DNA of 64,000 nt from Sorex araneus (lineage: Eukaryota; Chordata; Mammalia; Eulipotyphla; Soricidae): positions 359,270,729-359,334,728 of the forward strand of contig NC_073303.1 of NCBI RefSeq assembly GCF_027595985.1, in the 5' to 3' direction. The notes beneath the pieces are model-generated. The model did not search any database. It saw nothing but the letters and a program-made list of their open reading frames with translations, and was not told the origin of the DNA. This document shows, one piece after another, positions 36,165 to 50,475 of the stretch (its first letter is position 1; each line of letters begins with the position of its first letter). The position numbers and the translations under genes are program-made.

Positions 36165-37160
36165 TAGCTTTTCTAATTGTGTGGCATCTTTGGGATGTGG
36201 ATGTGACTGCCGAGACTTTCGGAAGTACAGGGAGGTAGGATGAGGTAGCCTCCGAGAAAGCCTGGAGATTTCAGTCACAAAACCCCCATACCCAAATTTT
36301 CAGCATTTTTATCTCGGTGAGGTCCATCCTGAGACAGTGGAGTCCGGTTGGCCTGGGGCATGATGGTGGTTTTGGATTGTGGGAGCAAGCAGTCTTTGGG
36401 ACTCTCCTTGGGTGGGCACCCAGCTGACCTGCCCCCCTCTAATTTACACCGGTCTGTTTAGCCTTGCACGGATCTGAGATTAAGTGCAACTTTTGATCTT
36501 TTTTGAGATTTATTTATGGGTCTCTGAAGGAAGGCCAGTAAGAGCTTACATGGTGGCGCTGGAGTTGATCCATGAGGGGACTGCCAGTGCTTCCAGGAGT
36601 ATAGGGAAGTGGTGGGGAATTAGTCCATCCTGACCCTGAGATGCCTGGAGATTTCAGTCACAAACCTGCATACGCAAATTTTCGTCAGATTATATCTTGG
36701 TGAGGTTCGTCCTGAGACAGTGGAATCTGGCCAGGGGCATGGCCGCGATTTTGCATTGTGGGAGCAAGCTCCTGCCAGGGGCTCTACTTGGGTGGGCTCC
36801 AGGCTGACATCCCCTCCTCCATTTTACCCCAGTCTGTTCAGCCTTGCTCAGGTCCAGGGATTAACTGCAGCTTTTGGTTTTTGCCTAGATTTATTTATAG
36901 GTTTCTGAAGCAAGGCTGATAAATGAGCTTGTAGAGCTGAGCTGGAGGTGGTTTGTAGGTGTGGCTCACAACTAACTTTTGACCATCTAATTTCTTGGGA
37001 AACTTTGTCCCGAGTTGTTGGGGTCCATTCAGAGGCACAGCAGCGATTTGGAGATTTCAGGGAACCTGAAGGTAACATCAGGCTGTTGATGCACTTGCCC
37101 TGCAGGTACAGGTTGACCTGCTGGCGGCACCACACCCCCAGTATACAGCTTTTTGTGACT
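36165..37160. repeat. tandem units of about 374 bp beside an L1 3' end
   Basis: Unit A (about 36205-36578) and unit B (about 36579-36952) share ctggagatttcagtcacaaa, the gtgaggtccatcctgagaca segment, ttgtgggagcaagc, and the gatttatttat block, in order. A more degenerate partial unit follows to about 37160. A single related copy lies at 55760-56165. Confidence 0.8.
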
Positions 37161-37244
37161 TTCACTTAGACTTGTTTATTCATATTGTAACACACCTGTA
37201 CCTCATTAAGTTTTATGATTGAAACAGTACTTCAGTTTTGTTTT

Positions 37245-37418
37245 ATGTTTGTTTTGGTTTTTGGGCCACACCCAGGAAGCAGTGCTGTTTATACCTGGCT
37301 CTCACTCAGGGACCACACCTGGTGGGCTCAAGGGACCATATGGGGTACTGGGGATTGAACCCAGGTAGTCTGTATGCAAAGCAAGCACCATACCCACTGT
37401 ACTATTGCTTCGACTCAC
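37245..37418 (-). mobile_element. diverged SINE, type A (1 of 3 in a row)
   Basis: tttttgggccacacccagg to ccactgtactattgcttcg. Confidence 0.88.
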
Positions 37419-37427
37419 TACTCCCAT

Positions 37428-37604
37428 TTTTCTTTTTTTTGGGTTTTTGGGTCACACCCGGTGATGCACAGGGATTACACCTGGCTCTGCACTCAGGAAT
37501 TACTCCTGGAGGTGCTCAGGGGACCATATGGGATGCTGCGATTCGAACTGGGTCGGCCGCATGCAAGGCAAACGCCCTACCCGCTGTACTATTGTTCCAG
37601 CCCC
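37428..37604 (-). mobile_element. young SINE, type A (2 of 3 in a row)
   Basis: tttttgggtcacacccggtg to actattgttccagcccc, close to consensus. Confidence 0.94.
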
Positions 37605-37611
37605 TATTTTT

Positions 37612-37780
37612 GTTTTTCTTGAATCACACCTGACTGTGCTCTGGGCTTAGTCCTCCTGGCTTTGCATTGAAGGATCACTCCTGGCAGTGCTCAAGGAACC
37701 ATGGCAGTGCCAGGGATTGAACCCGGGTTAGTTACTTACAAGGCAAACTCCCTGACTCCTGTACCATCTCTCCACCCCAA
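37612..37780 (-). mobile_element. diverged SINE, type A (3 of 3 in a row)
   Basis: cttgaatcacacctgactgt to accatctctccacccc. All three share one orientation. Confidence 0.85.
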
Positions 37781-37784
37781 GTAC

Positions 37785-38270
37785 TCTGTTTTAAGGATAT
37801 ACTCATTTGTACATTCATCTTTTGGTGAACACTTGAGTTATATCTACTTCTTGGCTATGAATTGTATTATCATGAACATTTGAGTACTATGACAAATTAT
37901 ATTACTGTGGGTTTTTTTTGTAAACATAGGTTTTAATGTGGGGAGAATTGCTAATAGTGGAATTGTTGGGTTATATGGTAAATAATGTTGCACACATTTT
38001 GGGAAATTTTATATTACTTTTCAAAGCAACCACCATATTGCCATTCTACAAGCAATGCATGAACTTTCTATTTCCCCTCTGTTTTGCTAATACTAATGGT
38101 TTATCCACCCTATATGTTTTGATTTCTATTTCCTTAGTGACAGAGTGATGTTAAGCATTTTTAGTGTTTTTTTTTAATTCTTTGTCCATTCAAAAGTTAA
38201 GAGTTCATATTTGTTGTTGCTTTTTTTCTTTTGACAAAGCAGGGTGTTACTAACTATAAATAATACTTTG
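37785..38270 (-). mobile_element. ancient L1 fragment, reverse
   Basis: Reads like a reversed old L1 ORF2 end: gaacatttgagtactatg, gtggaattgttgggttatat, ccattctacaagcaatgcat, atttccttagtgacagagtg. Confidence 0.75.
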
Positions 38271-38309
38271 TACCTTGGTAATGTTTTTTTCACATGTATT
38301 ATTGATCAA

Positions 38310-38446
38310 CTGAGAGACTTTTTAGGGAGGGGACACATTCATTGTGCTTGGGGGTCATGCGGTGCCAGGGATATAAAAAAAAAAAACACCTTGTGGTCAG
38401 ATGCAAGACAAATGCCTTAACATCCTATGCTATTTCTCTGGCCCTA
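38310..38446 (-). mobile_element. degenerate SINE
   Basis: gcttgggggtcatgcggtgc and a reversed head ending atttctctggccc. Confidence 0.6.
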
Positions 38447-38484
38447 GACTTAGAGATTTAACTATTTTGGATGTCAAAAGGTAC

Positions 38485-38487
<3 letters not shown>

Positions 38488-38519
<32 letters not shown>

Positions 38520-38684
38520 TTTTGGGTCACACCTGGCGATGCACAGGAGTCACTCATGGCTCTGCACTCAGGAATTACCCCTGGCGGTGCTCAGGGGACC
38601 ATACACATGGGATGCTGGGAATCGAACCCGGATGGGCCGCGTGCAAGGCAAACGCCTTACCCGCTGTGCTATTGCTCCAGCCCC
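38488..38684 (-). mobile_element. young SINE, type A, just upstream of exon 2
   Basis: Full reverse copy with a ~26-T run, 163 bp before the SMAD4 exon 2 start. Near-duplicate flanks aaaaggtacaac / aaaagctacaac. Confidence 0.96.
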
Positions 38685-38847
38685 AAAAGCTACAACATTT
38701 TAAGTCATTTTGAACACTTAAGCACCAAAGTTTAATTATGCATTGGGTTTTGACTTCATGGGAGCAATTCCATCTTTTTAAATTAGTTGAGTAGTTTATA
38801 AAACATGTTCTAATAATAGCTGTCTTGCCTTTTTTTTTCCCCCTTAG

Positions 38848-39248
<401 letters not shown>

Positions 39249-39298
39249 TAAAGCTGCTCATTTCCACTGTTGTCTCTGTTCTTAAGTTTACTTCTTCA

Positions 39299-39458
39299 GG
39301 GCTGGAGCAATAGTACAGCGGGTAAGGCGTTTGCCTTGCACATGGCTGACCCGGATTCAATCCCCAGCATCCCAAGCACTGCCAGGAGTAATTCCTGAGT
39401 GCAGAGCCAGGAGCAACCCCTGTGCATCTCTTGGTGTGACCCAAAAAGAAAAAAAAAA
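39299..39458 (+). mobile_element. SINE, type A, just downstream of exon 2
   Basis: ggctggagcaatagtacagc to gacccaaaaagaaaaa, 74 bp after the exon 2 donor. It lacks the usual atatggtcccctg segment. Flanks tttacttcttcag / cttactgcttcag. Confidence 0.95.
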
Positions 39459-39631
39459 GCTTACTGCTTCAGATTTTCAGATACTGTATATCCTGTACCT
39501 ATATATTTCCACAGAATAAAAAAATATATATATCAGCATTTTATATCAGCATTTTAAAATGTGCTTTATATATATATGTATAAAGAACTTTTAAAGGTTA
39601 ATGTAGAAAAATTGGCAGGTAAAAGCAAAAG

Positions 39632-39823
39632 AATGGGTGGAGAAATAGTACAGCAGGTAAGGCGCTTGCTTTTTCATGTGCTTGATCCAGTTCGATTCCT
39701 GGCTTCCCATATTGACCCCAAGCACTACCAGAAATTATTCTTGAGTGGAGAGCCAGGAGTAACCCCTGAGCATCACTGGGGCCAAACAAACAAACAAACA
39801 AACAAACAAACAAACAAAAAGAT
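39632..39823 (+). mobile_element. SINE, type A, with (CAAA)n tail
   Basis: gtggagaaatagtacagcag to catcactggggcc, then about nine CAAA units (39784-39819). Confidence 0.92.
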
Positions 39824-40060
39824 AACCTATACCTTTAGCTCTTTGGTATTCTTCCTTTCCCCTTACCTTTCTTTGTATATGTGCTTACTTAAACATGACT
39901 TATAATTTTTCCTTTTATAATTTTGATATCTGATATGATATGTTTGGTACTTTCATTAGTATGAAGAACTAGGCAAATTTAAGGTAGTTTCTTAGCTTTT
40001 GTTTTTGGACCAAACTCAGGAGTACTCAGAGGCTACTAACTCTGTAGCCCCTATGCATAG

Positions 40061-40247
40061 TTTTTTTTTGTTTTTTTTTTTTTGCTTTTTGGGTCACACC
40101 TGGCGATGCACAGGGGTTACTCCTGGCTCTGCACTCAGAAATTACTCCTGGCGGTGCTCAGGGGACCATATGGGATGCTGGGATTTGAACCCGGGTCCGC
40201 CGCGTGCAAGGCAAACGCCCTACCCGCTGTGCTATCGCTCCAGCCCC
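40061..40247 (-). mobile_element. young SINE, type A
   Basis: Near-consensus reverse copy. ctatgcatagtttt flanks it on both sides. Confidence 0.96.
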
Positions 40248-40377
40248 ACCCCTATGCATAGTTTTAAAGTTAAAACTAGTATTTGAAAATTTTTATTTGC
40301 TTTTATTTTTACTCATTGTATTTTATATGCAGAACTAAATAACACATTTCCCATGCTTAATTTTTCTTTTGAGGATT

Positions 40378-40541
40378 TGGGTGGGTTGGGCCACCAATGC
40401 TCTGGGCTTACACTTGGCTCTGCACTCAGGAATCACACCTGGCATTGCTCAGGGGACTATATGGGATGCTGGCGACCAATTGTGGGTCAGCTGCTATCGA
40501 GGCAAAAGCACTGTACTATTGCTCCAATCCCCACCCCACCC
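40378..40541 (-). mobile_element. diverged SINE, type A
   Basis: ggttgggccaccaatgctct to ctattgctccaatcccc, followed by a CCACC run. Confidence 0.88.
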
Positions 40542-40712
40542 CACCCCACCGTACCTTGTGCTTAATATTTTTAAAGAGAATTTTGTTATTTCTAGATTTT
40601 GGGCATAATAGTACAATAAATTGATACATTTTGCATTTTTTAAATCTGAGCATGGGTTTGACATTGTACTTAGGTTCACTGCATTGTGACTGTGACCAAG
40701 AAAGCTATTTCT

Positions 40713-40893
40713 CGGGACTGGAGCAATAGCACAGCGGGTAGGGCGTTTGCCTTGCACGTGGCCAACATGGGTTTGATTCCCAGCATCCCATATTGTCCCC
40801 TGAGCACCGCCAGGAGTAATTCCTGAGTGCAGAGCCAGGAGTAACCCCTGAGCATTGCCAGGTGTGACCCAAAAAGCCAAAAAAAAAAAAAAA
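40713..40893 (+). mobile_element. young SINE, type A
   Basis: gggactggagcaatagcac to cccaaaaagcc plus A-run. Flanked by aaagctatttctc on both sides. Confidence 0.96.
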
Positions 40894-40987
40894 AGCTATT
40901 TCTCATTTGCGAAATGGTTTTTTTTAATACTGATGACTGAATTCTAAGAACTAAATGAGAACACATCTGTATGCCTTCCATGTATAG

Positions 40988-41080
40988 GACCAGAAAGATG
41001 GCTGAAAGGACTGGAGTACTGCTTGCATGTGGGAACTGTGGGTTTGGCCCCTGGTACAACACGGACCCCTAAGCACCATT
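40988..41080 (+). mobile_element. SINE fragment
   Basis: accagaaagatggctgaaag and gtgggtttggcccctggta. Confidence 0.55.
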
Positions 41081-41165
41081 GAGTGTACCCTCCTTCAGAT
41101 AAATGCTTGTATAATATATAACATACAACTGATATTCAATAAGCAGTTTTTAATTTATTTTCTAG

Positions 41166-41758
<593 letters not shown>

Positions 41759-41788
41759 ATCTCTCAGGATTAACGCTGCAGAGTAATG
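41759..41788 (+). CDS. SMAD4: SMAD4 exon 4 (30-nt microexon, residues 142-151)
   Basis: Only 30 nt, between acceptor aaattaag and donor gtaagt. With flanking bases it encodes DLSGLTLQSN. The DLSGLTLQ part is the leucine-rich nuclear export signal recognised by CRM1 in SMAD4 (known for the family). Its length is a multiple of three, so skipping it would remove the export signal without a frameshift. Confidence 0.97.
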
Positions 41789-43530
41789 GTAAGTATTCTG
41801 TTTCTTGTAACTTAGGTTTTTATTCTGTTCTTTGTTGTGTTGACTGACCTAGAGTTGTGTGGATACCAGTGTAAAATTCGCAAGTAAAAACTATGCTGAT
41901 TTGAAGTGAGTGTATGTGGGGGGCATCCATAGCATTTGTAACTAGATTGCAAGTTTATTGACTTTGGATTTGTACTGCTGTTTTGCTGTTTATGAATTCT
42001 AGTAACCTGAAATTATGATAGGAAAAATGCACCATAAAACATTAAGAATATTTCTTATTGATATGTAAATAAAATTAAGTACAAGTAAATAACAATGTTT
42101 AGAAATTTGAAATCATATAACCTTAAAATTCCATTTTTATATTTTTTGTTTTAGCATGACATTTTTATGAGAATTTAGAATGATTTGAAAGTGTCAGTTT
42201 TCTGTGTTATGTTTTGGGTAAGAAGACTCCTCAAAAAGTATGCTAACCACATGATCTCAGGCTGTTTTTAAAAGGAGAAAGTATTTAGAAGTGGGGAAAT
42301 GGAACAAATTGGGAGGTATTTTGTTTTTTAGCATAATATTTGAGAACAGATCTGCTAGTACTTTAGCTTTTACTCAAAACATGTTAATGAACTGAGATTT
42401 CTTTGAGAATTATTTAATCTGCAGAGAAACTGATAAAGGGCCACTATCACCATAGAAAGATACTTAACTGTTCGGGGGAAATTAGTGACTTGTGCTCCTG
42501 TTTTGTTTGAGCCTTGCAGATGTGTAAGAAATGTCACCTAGCAAGATTTAGGAAGAAATGGAAGTTTACTTGTTTTTATTCTCCTCTTAAATCCGTGTCA
42601 CTAATAGTATAGGACGAGTAGTTCCTCTTGGTACTTGTTAATCAGTGTTTAGTAAGTTTCTGTGAAAACTGGCTTGGTAACAGGAGCTGTTTTGGTGCCC
42701 TGAAAAGGGTAGCTTTGAGGTTAAAGGCCTGCGTCTTCACCACATAGTTGATACCTTGTCCCTTCAGATTTCCACTATTCTTTGTCCAGGTTTTTGGAGA
42801 ATTATTTATTATATCTAGCTCAAAGGATGTTAGGCATTGGAAGACTTGCATGAGAGCTATAGTCCAGTTTTTTTTTTTTTTTTTTTAACTCATCTCACTC
42901 CCACTGTATTCTAAAATACTGAACATCTCTTTTGTGGTTTAGTAACTTTTAGTGATTCTACAATTGTTGTCAGCCTTGTGGATCCCCCTAGTGGTTGACA
43001 TATAAAGCTTTTGTGGAAGGTCAGATTGTCCACACTATTGTTGGTCAAAGTACATGCGAGGCACATCTGGACTAGTGGGTACTCACTATTTAAGCAATAG
43101 AAAAAATACTGTGAAAAATAGCAAGATCCATGAGAGTAGACGTCTTTTTAAAAAATTTATATACAAAGTATTAGAATAGTTCTTAAAACATGGGTGCTCA
43201 ATAAGTTTTCTTTTCATCGAATGAACTTCTTGACTAAATAGTCCAAAGAGAGAAATTGACTTTAATGGGCTGCTTTTCTGGACTTAAAATTTATATTCTG
43301 TGTTTTGATAAGTTTCATTTCTTTTGATTAGACAGCACATGGTCCCTAAGTCAGAATACTCATAAAAAGCTTTACAGTGAAAAGTGCTCCCCAGCCATTT
43401 TCCCCTGCTTCCCCTGCTGTAGGTAATCCATTTTCATTTCTGGTGTTTTCTTCCAGGGGTTCTTTTAGCAAAAGTACATGTATTGTTTCCTCTTTTCTTC
43501 CACAAAAGCAAATTATGCTTTGGTCTAGAC

Positions 43531-43640
43531 CTTTTTTTTTTTTTTTTTGCGTATAACAACATATCTCAAAACGGAGACGTTACTGGTGCCTGCTCGAGCA
43601 AATTGATGAACAGTGGGATGACAGTGACAGTGACAGTATA
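43531..43640 (+). mobile_element. type B SINE 3' fragment behind a T-run
   Basis: A T-run with gcg (a reversed SINE tail start), then acggagacgttactggtgcc, cgagcaaattgatgaac and (GTGACA)n. This is a chimera of two SINE ends. Confidence 0.75.
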
Positions 43641-43657
43641 ACTATTTTATGGTTTTT

Positions 43658-43819
43658 TGGTTTTTTTTTTCTTTTTGGGTCACAGGGGTTACTCCTGGCT
43701 CTGCACTCAGGAATTACTCCTGGCGGTGCTCAGGGGACCATATAGGATGTTGGGAATTGGACCCGGGTCGGCCATGTGCAAGGCAAACGCTCTACCCGCT
43801 GTTTTATCACTCCAGCCCC
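43658..43819 (-). mobile_element. young SINE, type A, internally deleted
   Basis: Reverse copy that goes straight from tttttgggtcac to aggggttactcctgg. cagtataactatttta flanks both sides. Confidence 0.94.
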
Positions 43820-43867
43820 CAGTATAACTATTTTAAAAACATGAATAGGATCACAATGTACAGTGGT

Positions 43868-44040
43868 ATTTTTTTTTTCTTTTTGGGTCACACCCGGCAA
43901 TGCACAGAGGTTACTCCTGGCTCTGCACTCAGGAATTACTCCTGGCAGTGCTCAGGGGGACCATATGGGATGCTGGGAATCGAACCCGGGTTGGCCTCGT
44001 GCAAGGCAAACACCCTACCCGCTGTGCTATCGCTCCAGCC
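43868..44040 (-). mobile_element. young SINE, type A
   Basis: Full reverse copy with agtggtatttt on both sides. Confidence 0.96.
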
Positions 44041-44379
44041 CTAGTGGTATTTTGTAATCTGCCATTTTTTCTTGATAAAAATATAGTGCAGAAACCTATC
44101 CTGTTAATTTTTACAGTTTTACCTAAGAAACATTTTATGATACTTGGTTAAGGAGATTATGGTTAACATGTTAGACAACAAACAGTTGGGTATGGCAGCT
44201 TATCTATTAAGTGAAGCAAGGTAGATTTTATTGAATGAAACTTGCTTAGAGACTTGAGAGGAAGCGAGGAAATGTGTTCAAGAGAACACAGCGTTCTTCA
44301 GAGTGGAAATAAGCAAGCAAAGAAAGACAAAAAAGTGAGATACGTCTTCAGGGGAGGATATAGACTTAAAGAGCAAGCC

Positions 44380-44540
44380 TTAATTTTTTTTCTGAACCAC
44401 ATCTGGCAGGATTTATCCTGGCTCTGCTCTCAGAGATCACTCCTGGCAGCACTCAAGAGACCTTGTATGGAGCCAGGTATTGAACCCAGGTCAGCACATG
44501 CAAGTCAAGTGCCCTGCTGTTATACTGTCTTTCCAGCCCT
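44380..44540 (-). mobile_element. diverged SINE, type A
   Basis: gaaccacatctggcaggatt to actgtctttccagccc. Confidence 0.88.
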
Positions 44541-44594
44541 AATTCCAATTTTTATTAACAATAATATGTTGAAGATTTTTTTGTTTTCATAACA

Positions 44595-44690
44595 TTTCCA
44601 AAAACAGTAACAATAAGTCTCTCAATGAGAGATGTTACTGGTGCCTGCTCGACCAAATCGATGAGCAAGGGGATGACAGTGACAGTGAAC
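44595..44690 (+). mobile_element. type B SINE 3' fragment
   Basis: Starts in the body at ccaaaaacagtaacaataag and ends ggatgacagtgacagtg. The head is missing. Confidence 0.85.
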
Positions 44691-44814
44691 ATTTTCTAGA
44701 AAGAAATTTTTCAGAGTAAGTGTAAGAGTTTTAAAAATACCAACATTTTCATTATTCTAGATTATGCACAGAAATTTAAACAATGAATTTATTTTACAGC
44801 TTTGAAATATCTCT

Positions 44815-44987
44815 GGCTTTTTTTGTTCTCGGTCCACACCCAATAGTTCTCAGGGCTTAGTCCTGGCTCTGCACTGAGGGATAACTCTTGGCTGGCTCAG
44901 GGGACCATATGGAATGCCAGGGATCGAACCTGGGTTGGCTGCATTCAAGGCAAATGCCCTACCCACTGTACTATTGCTCTAGCCCCT
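44815..44987 (-). mobile_element. SINE, type A
   Basis: gttctcggtccacacccaat to actattgctctagcccc. tgaaatat flanks both sides. Confidence 0.92.
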
Positions 44988-46041
44988 GAAATATTCTCAG
45001 TTTAATTAAAAGCAGCCTTGTAAGTGATTGGTATTTATGTGTAGTAGATTTTTTCCAAACATTGACAAGCGGGAAAATAGCGAGCACTTTGAAAATGTTG
45101 ATTTTTCTTTCTTTTTTTTCCTTTTTGTATTAAGATGTTGATTCTTAATGACAGAGAATACTTTTTTATAGGCTATTAATTGACTGCTCTAGGAAGAGAA
45201 TCTAGTATTAGAGTTAAATGGATTGTAAAACTGTGGCATAGTTTAATTCAAAGCAGTAAAGTTTGTTTACTAAAAAAAAAAACTAAAAAAAAAACCCAAA
45301 AACAGCCACAAAACAAACGGGGAGGCTTCTGGCAGAAAACAATTGTCATTATAATGCAGTTTCAGTTCACTTTTTTTCTCACAACAAAGCAAACTCTTCC
45401 CTAGTTTATTCAGGGAACTTTGTTGTATCAGCTAATGTCTAGCTTTGCTTATTGAGGTGTAACCACCAAATTTAAAAGTGTTTTTGGTTTTTTTTTCACA
45501 CCATATAGTTAGCAAACATTTGGATAGGTTTGAAGAAGGAAATTTAACTTCCATTAAGGATTCTTTTGTTGTTTTTGTTCTAGCCCCTTAGAGGACATTT
45601 TATATACATCATTTTCAAAATAATTTTAGGTCTTGGATTTGGATAATTATCAGATCCTACTTCTCTTTGATGTGAAGTTAGCAAAAAAAAGAAAAAAATA
45701 GAGCTAACTATTCAGTTTGAATTTAGATTCAATAATTGGTCTTTCCAGAATATTTTTCCCTATCCATGGGTTCTTATATATTTAAGGTAATGATTACTTG
45801 CAGGTTAATCAAGAAACAGATACCCTTTCAAGGTGATTGCTGCAAGTTGTTAAAATGTAATCTAGTTTCAAATTTTATTATCAGTTATATTGAAAAAATA
45901 CATCTAATGTACTACCTCTAAATAGCTTTTGGTGATAAAGCACATATTTAAAATAATATTTAAATCATTTACCCTATGTTAGTGTTAGTATTGTTGCATT
46001 ACATGCTAAGATTTTTTTTTTTCTGGTACAGAAACTTTTAA

Positions 46042-46293
<252 letters not shown>

Positions 46294-46469
46294 TAGAATC
46301 TGACTGACGTTGTTTGCAACTTGAATTTCCTTAAATACTGAGTATTTATATGTAGTTGTTGGGAGGAAAACGCCAACTCAGTAAATTAAATGTACTGTTA
46401 TATCTTTCTTAGGAAAACAAGTATTAATTAGGCTTTGATTTGTTCTGGAAAAAAAAATGCTATCTGTAA

Positions 46470-46610
46470 TTCTGTTTTTGTTTTTTGCCCCACGCCCACC
46501 GTTGCTGAATTTATGCCTGGCTCTGCACTCAGGGATCACTCCTGGCAGGGTTCGAGAAAATATATGAGGCTGGGGAGCATGCTACTCACTTGGCTTTCAC
46601 TCCAGCCCCT
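46470..46610 (-). mobile_element. diverged SINE, type A
   Basis: atgcctggctctgcactcag to ctttcactccagcccc. The head is damaged. Confidence 0.82.
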
Positions 46611-46657
46611 ATTTGTAACGTATTTAAAGGTTCTTATATTGGTGTACAGTCACTTGG

Positions 46658-46713
46658 AATTTAAGAACTTTGATTATAATATTATAATCAAATTATAATA
46701 ATTTAAGAACTTT
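46658..46713. repeat. 24-bp perfect palindrome between direct repeats
   Basis: 46669-46692 is self-complementary around 46680/46681 (half-site tttgattataat). It overlaps or abuts direct repeats aatttaagaacttt at 46658-46671 and 46700-46713. Confidence 0.9.
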
Positions 46714-47484
46714 ATGATTTAGTTTGTACTTTTCTGTTACATGCTAAAGTAAAAGTCTTAATCTTCTAGATATACTGTAGAGAAATATTTTAGTAGTTAG
46801 CAAGGGTTCTAAAATATTTATGAAAATGTGTTAGTAGATAAGCTTTTGTTTACTCATGATCTGAATTCTGCTCAGTCTGTTAGAATATTTCTAATTACCA
46901 TCTCGGTCTCCTATTGTGCAAGCTTAAGAGAAAGAGTTGACTAGCACATGAATATCTTCAGGGCTTTCTACATATCTATGAGTTAAAATAATTTCTCTTG
47001 TGTAGAGATAGTGTTTGTAATTTAACTAAGAATATATGCATATATAATGTGAAAAACAAGAGTAAAAGTGTAATTAACCTTTAAAAATAATTTCAGAAAA
47101 TGCTGAGATGAATAGAGAGAAGGTATTAAAACATCTTTGAAAAATTGGGGAAGTATTGAAACTTCCTCTTTAGCTTTTAATTTGTCTTTAAGGAAATGTG
47201 ATCTGTAGCAAGGAGAGAAATACTCCTTTTCCTTGATACTTTGAACAGCAGTATCATTTATTATCTTCCATATTCCTGTTGATATGAGAAAAGAATGACC
47301 TAAGATTTGTGACATAAAATGATAAAATTTACTTAAAGCTTGAAGAGGTGGATGAGAGTGATGGGAGTAGTAGAGGGTCTTGAGCAGTTTGATGTTGGTA
47401 GGGTGCAGTAATTTTATATATTAATACCATAAATATTAACACTGTTGCAACTGTGCTACCTAAACTATAATGAAAAAGTTGTTA

Positions 47485-47655
47485 TTTTTGGGGGGGCCAC
47501 ACTCAGCAGTGCTCTGTGCTTACTCTTGACTCTGCACTCAGGGATTACTCACTGCTCACTAGGCTTGGGGGACCACATGGAATGCTAGGGTTTGAACCTA
47601 GCTTGACTGTGTGCAGGGCAAGCGACCTCTTGGTTGTACTATCACTCCAGCCCAA
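47485..47655 (-). mobile_element. diverged SINE, type A
   Basis: ggggccacactcagcagtgc to actatcactccagccc. Confidence 0.88.
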
Positions 47656-47984
47656 TATCATGAAAAAAATTATTAAAATAAGCTTGATTTCAGAAATCAA
47701 GCTTTTTCCACTAAGGAATAAAAGGCCTTAAAGACGTAGGTCAGTAACATCACAGAATGACTTTGAATAGAAGAAAAAGCTTAGTCCTCCTGATACACTA
47801 AGTATAGAAAGGGCAACTAACTTATAAACCCACCAGTATTATAATCATGTTCTTAGAATGAGTTAATCCTTGGCTTTTAAAAGTGCATGAAAAAATTATG
47901 AGTAGGTCAGATAATTTTTTATTTATACTTTTTAAACTACCATTATTGATTGGACAGTGGAGCAATACTTTATGTATTTGCTCT

Positions 47985-48150
47985 TTTTTGTTTTGGGTCA
48001 CACCCAGCGGTGCTCAGGGCTTATTACTCCTTGGGTCTGCATTTATGGATCATTCCTGGTAGGGACCATATGGGATGCCATGCCACACATCAGGATTGGG
48101 TGTGTGCAAGACAAGTACCCTATCCACTGTACCATCTCTCTCACCTGGAG
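47985..48150 (-). mobile_element. diverged SINE, type A
   Basis: gttttgggtcacacccagcg to ccactgtaccatctctctc. Confidence 0.88.
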
Positions 48151-48666
48151 TGGACCTTTTTGAAATTTCTCTGATTTGCAGTAGATTTGCTTGTTTTCCG
48201 TTTTATCAGATTTTAGCATACTGTGGTTACCAAAATGTACTAGTGCTGATAAAAGTGAACTTTCAAAAAAAAAAAAATGAACTTTCCAATTGCTAATGCT
48301 TTGTGAACCAGTGCTTTTGGAGTCCTTTTCAGAAAGGATCAGATTTGGGTTCTCTTGTCAGGGGTGAGCTGATGTGCTCCTTGGACATCCAGTGGGTTTC
48401 GTTTGCATTTGAACACTGTAGAAAAAATGGGCAATTAAAAAGAGCTTGTCATTCGATACTTGAAATGGAATAGACGTGAACTTCCAGTTAAGGTTTTCCT
48501 TTATGAATGACTTTGTTGTTTATTTATTATTTTTTAATCTTTAATAGGCCTTGAGTAAGTCTGACTTTTTGTTCTTTTTTTTAATTAGTTGTAATTATCA
48601 GATGAAACTCATTCTTCATTTGCTGTGTAAAACCATAGAATTGCATCTATAAATGTGCCATATTAA

Positions 48667-50424
<1,758 letters not shown>

Positions 50425-50475
50425 GGCCAGTTCACAATGAGCTTGCATTCCAGCCTCCCATTTCCAATCATCCTG
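50425..50475 (+). CDS. SMAD4: SMAD4 exon 8 (51 nt, residues 302-319 part)
   Basis: Between acceptor ttcttcag and donor gtaagt. Encodes PVHNELAFQPPISNHP, the end of the activation domain that packs onto MH2. Small and in-frame, so skippable in principle. Identical to human as recalled. Confidence 0.97.

Larger units (their letters stand above)
14452..38847 (+). other. SMAD4: SMAD4 intron 1 (24.4 kb)
   Basis: Donor gtaacg at 14452; acceptor cccttag at 38841-38847. The first ~800 bases belong to the CpG island. From 15250 to 17870 it is almost free of young repeats. Beyond that it is packed with SINE and L1 copies listed separately. I recognise nothing in 15250-16370, 16920-17870, 18045-18810, 18990-19545, 20150-20630, 21940-22610, 24245-24840, 27200-27725, 29050-29620, 30220-30355 and 34060-34850. 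No alternative coding exon was recognised. Confidence 0.85.

Noticed and set aside
39783-39820. CRISPR-like short regular repeat
   Set aside because: A simple CAAA tail of a SINE with no spacers; mammalian context.
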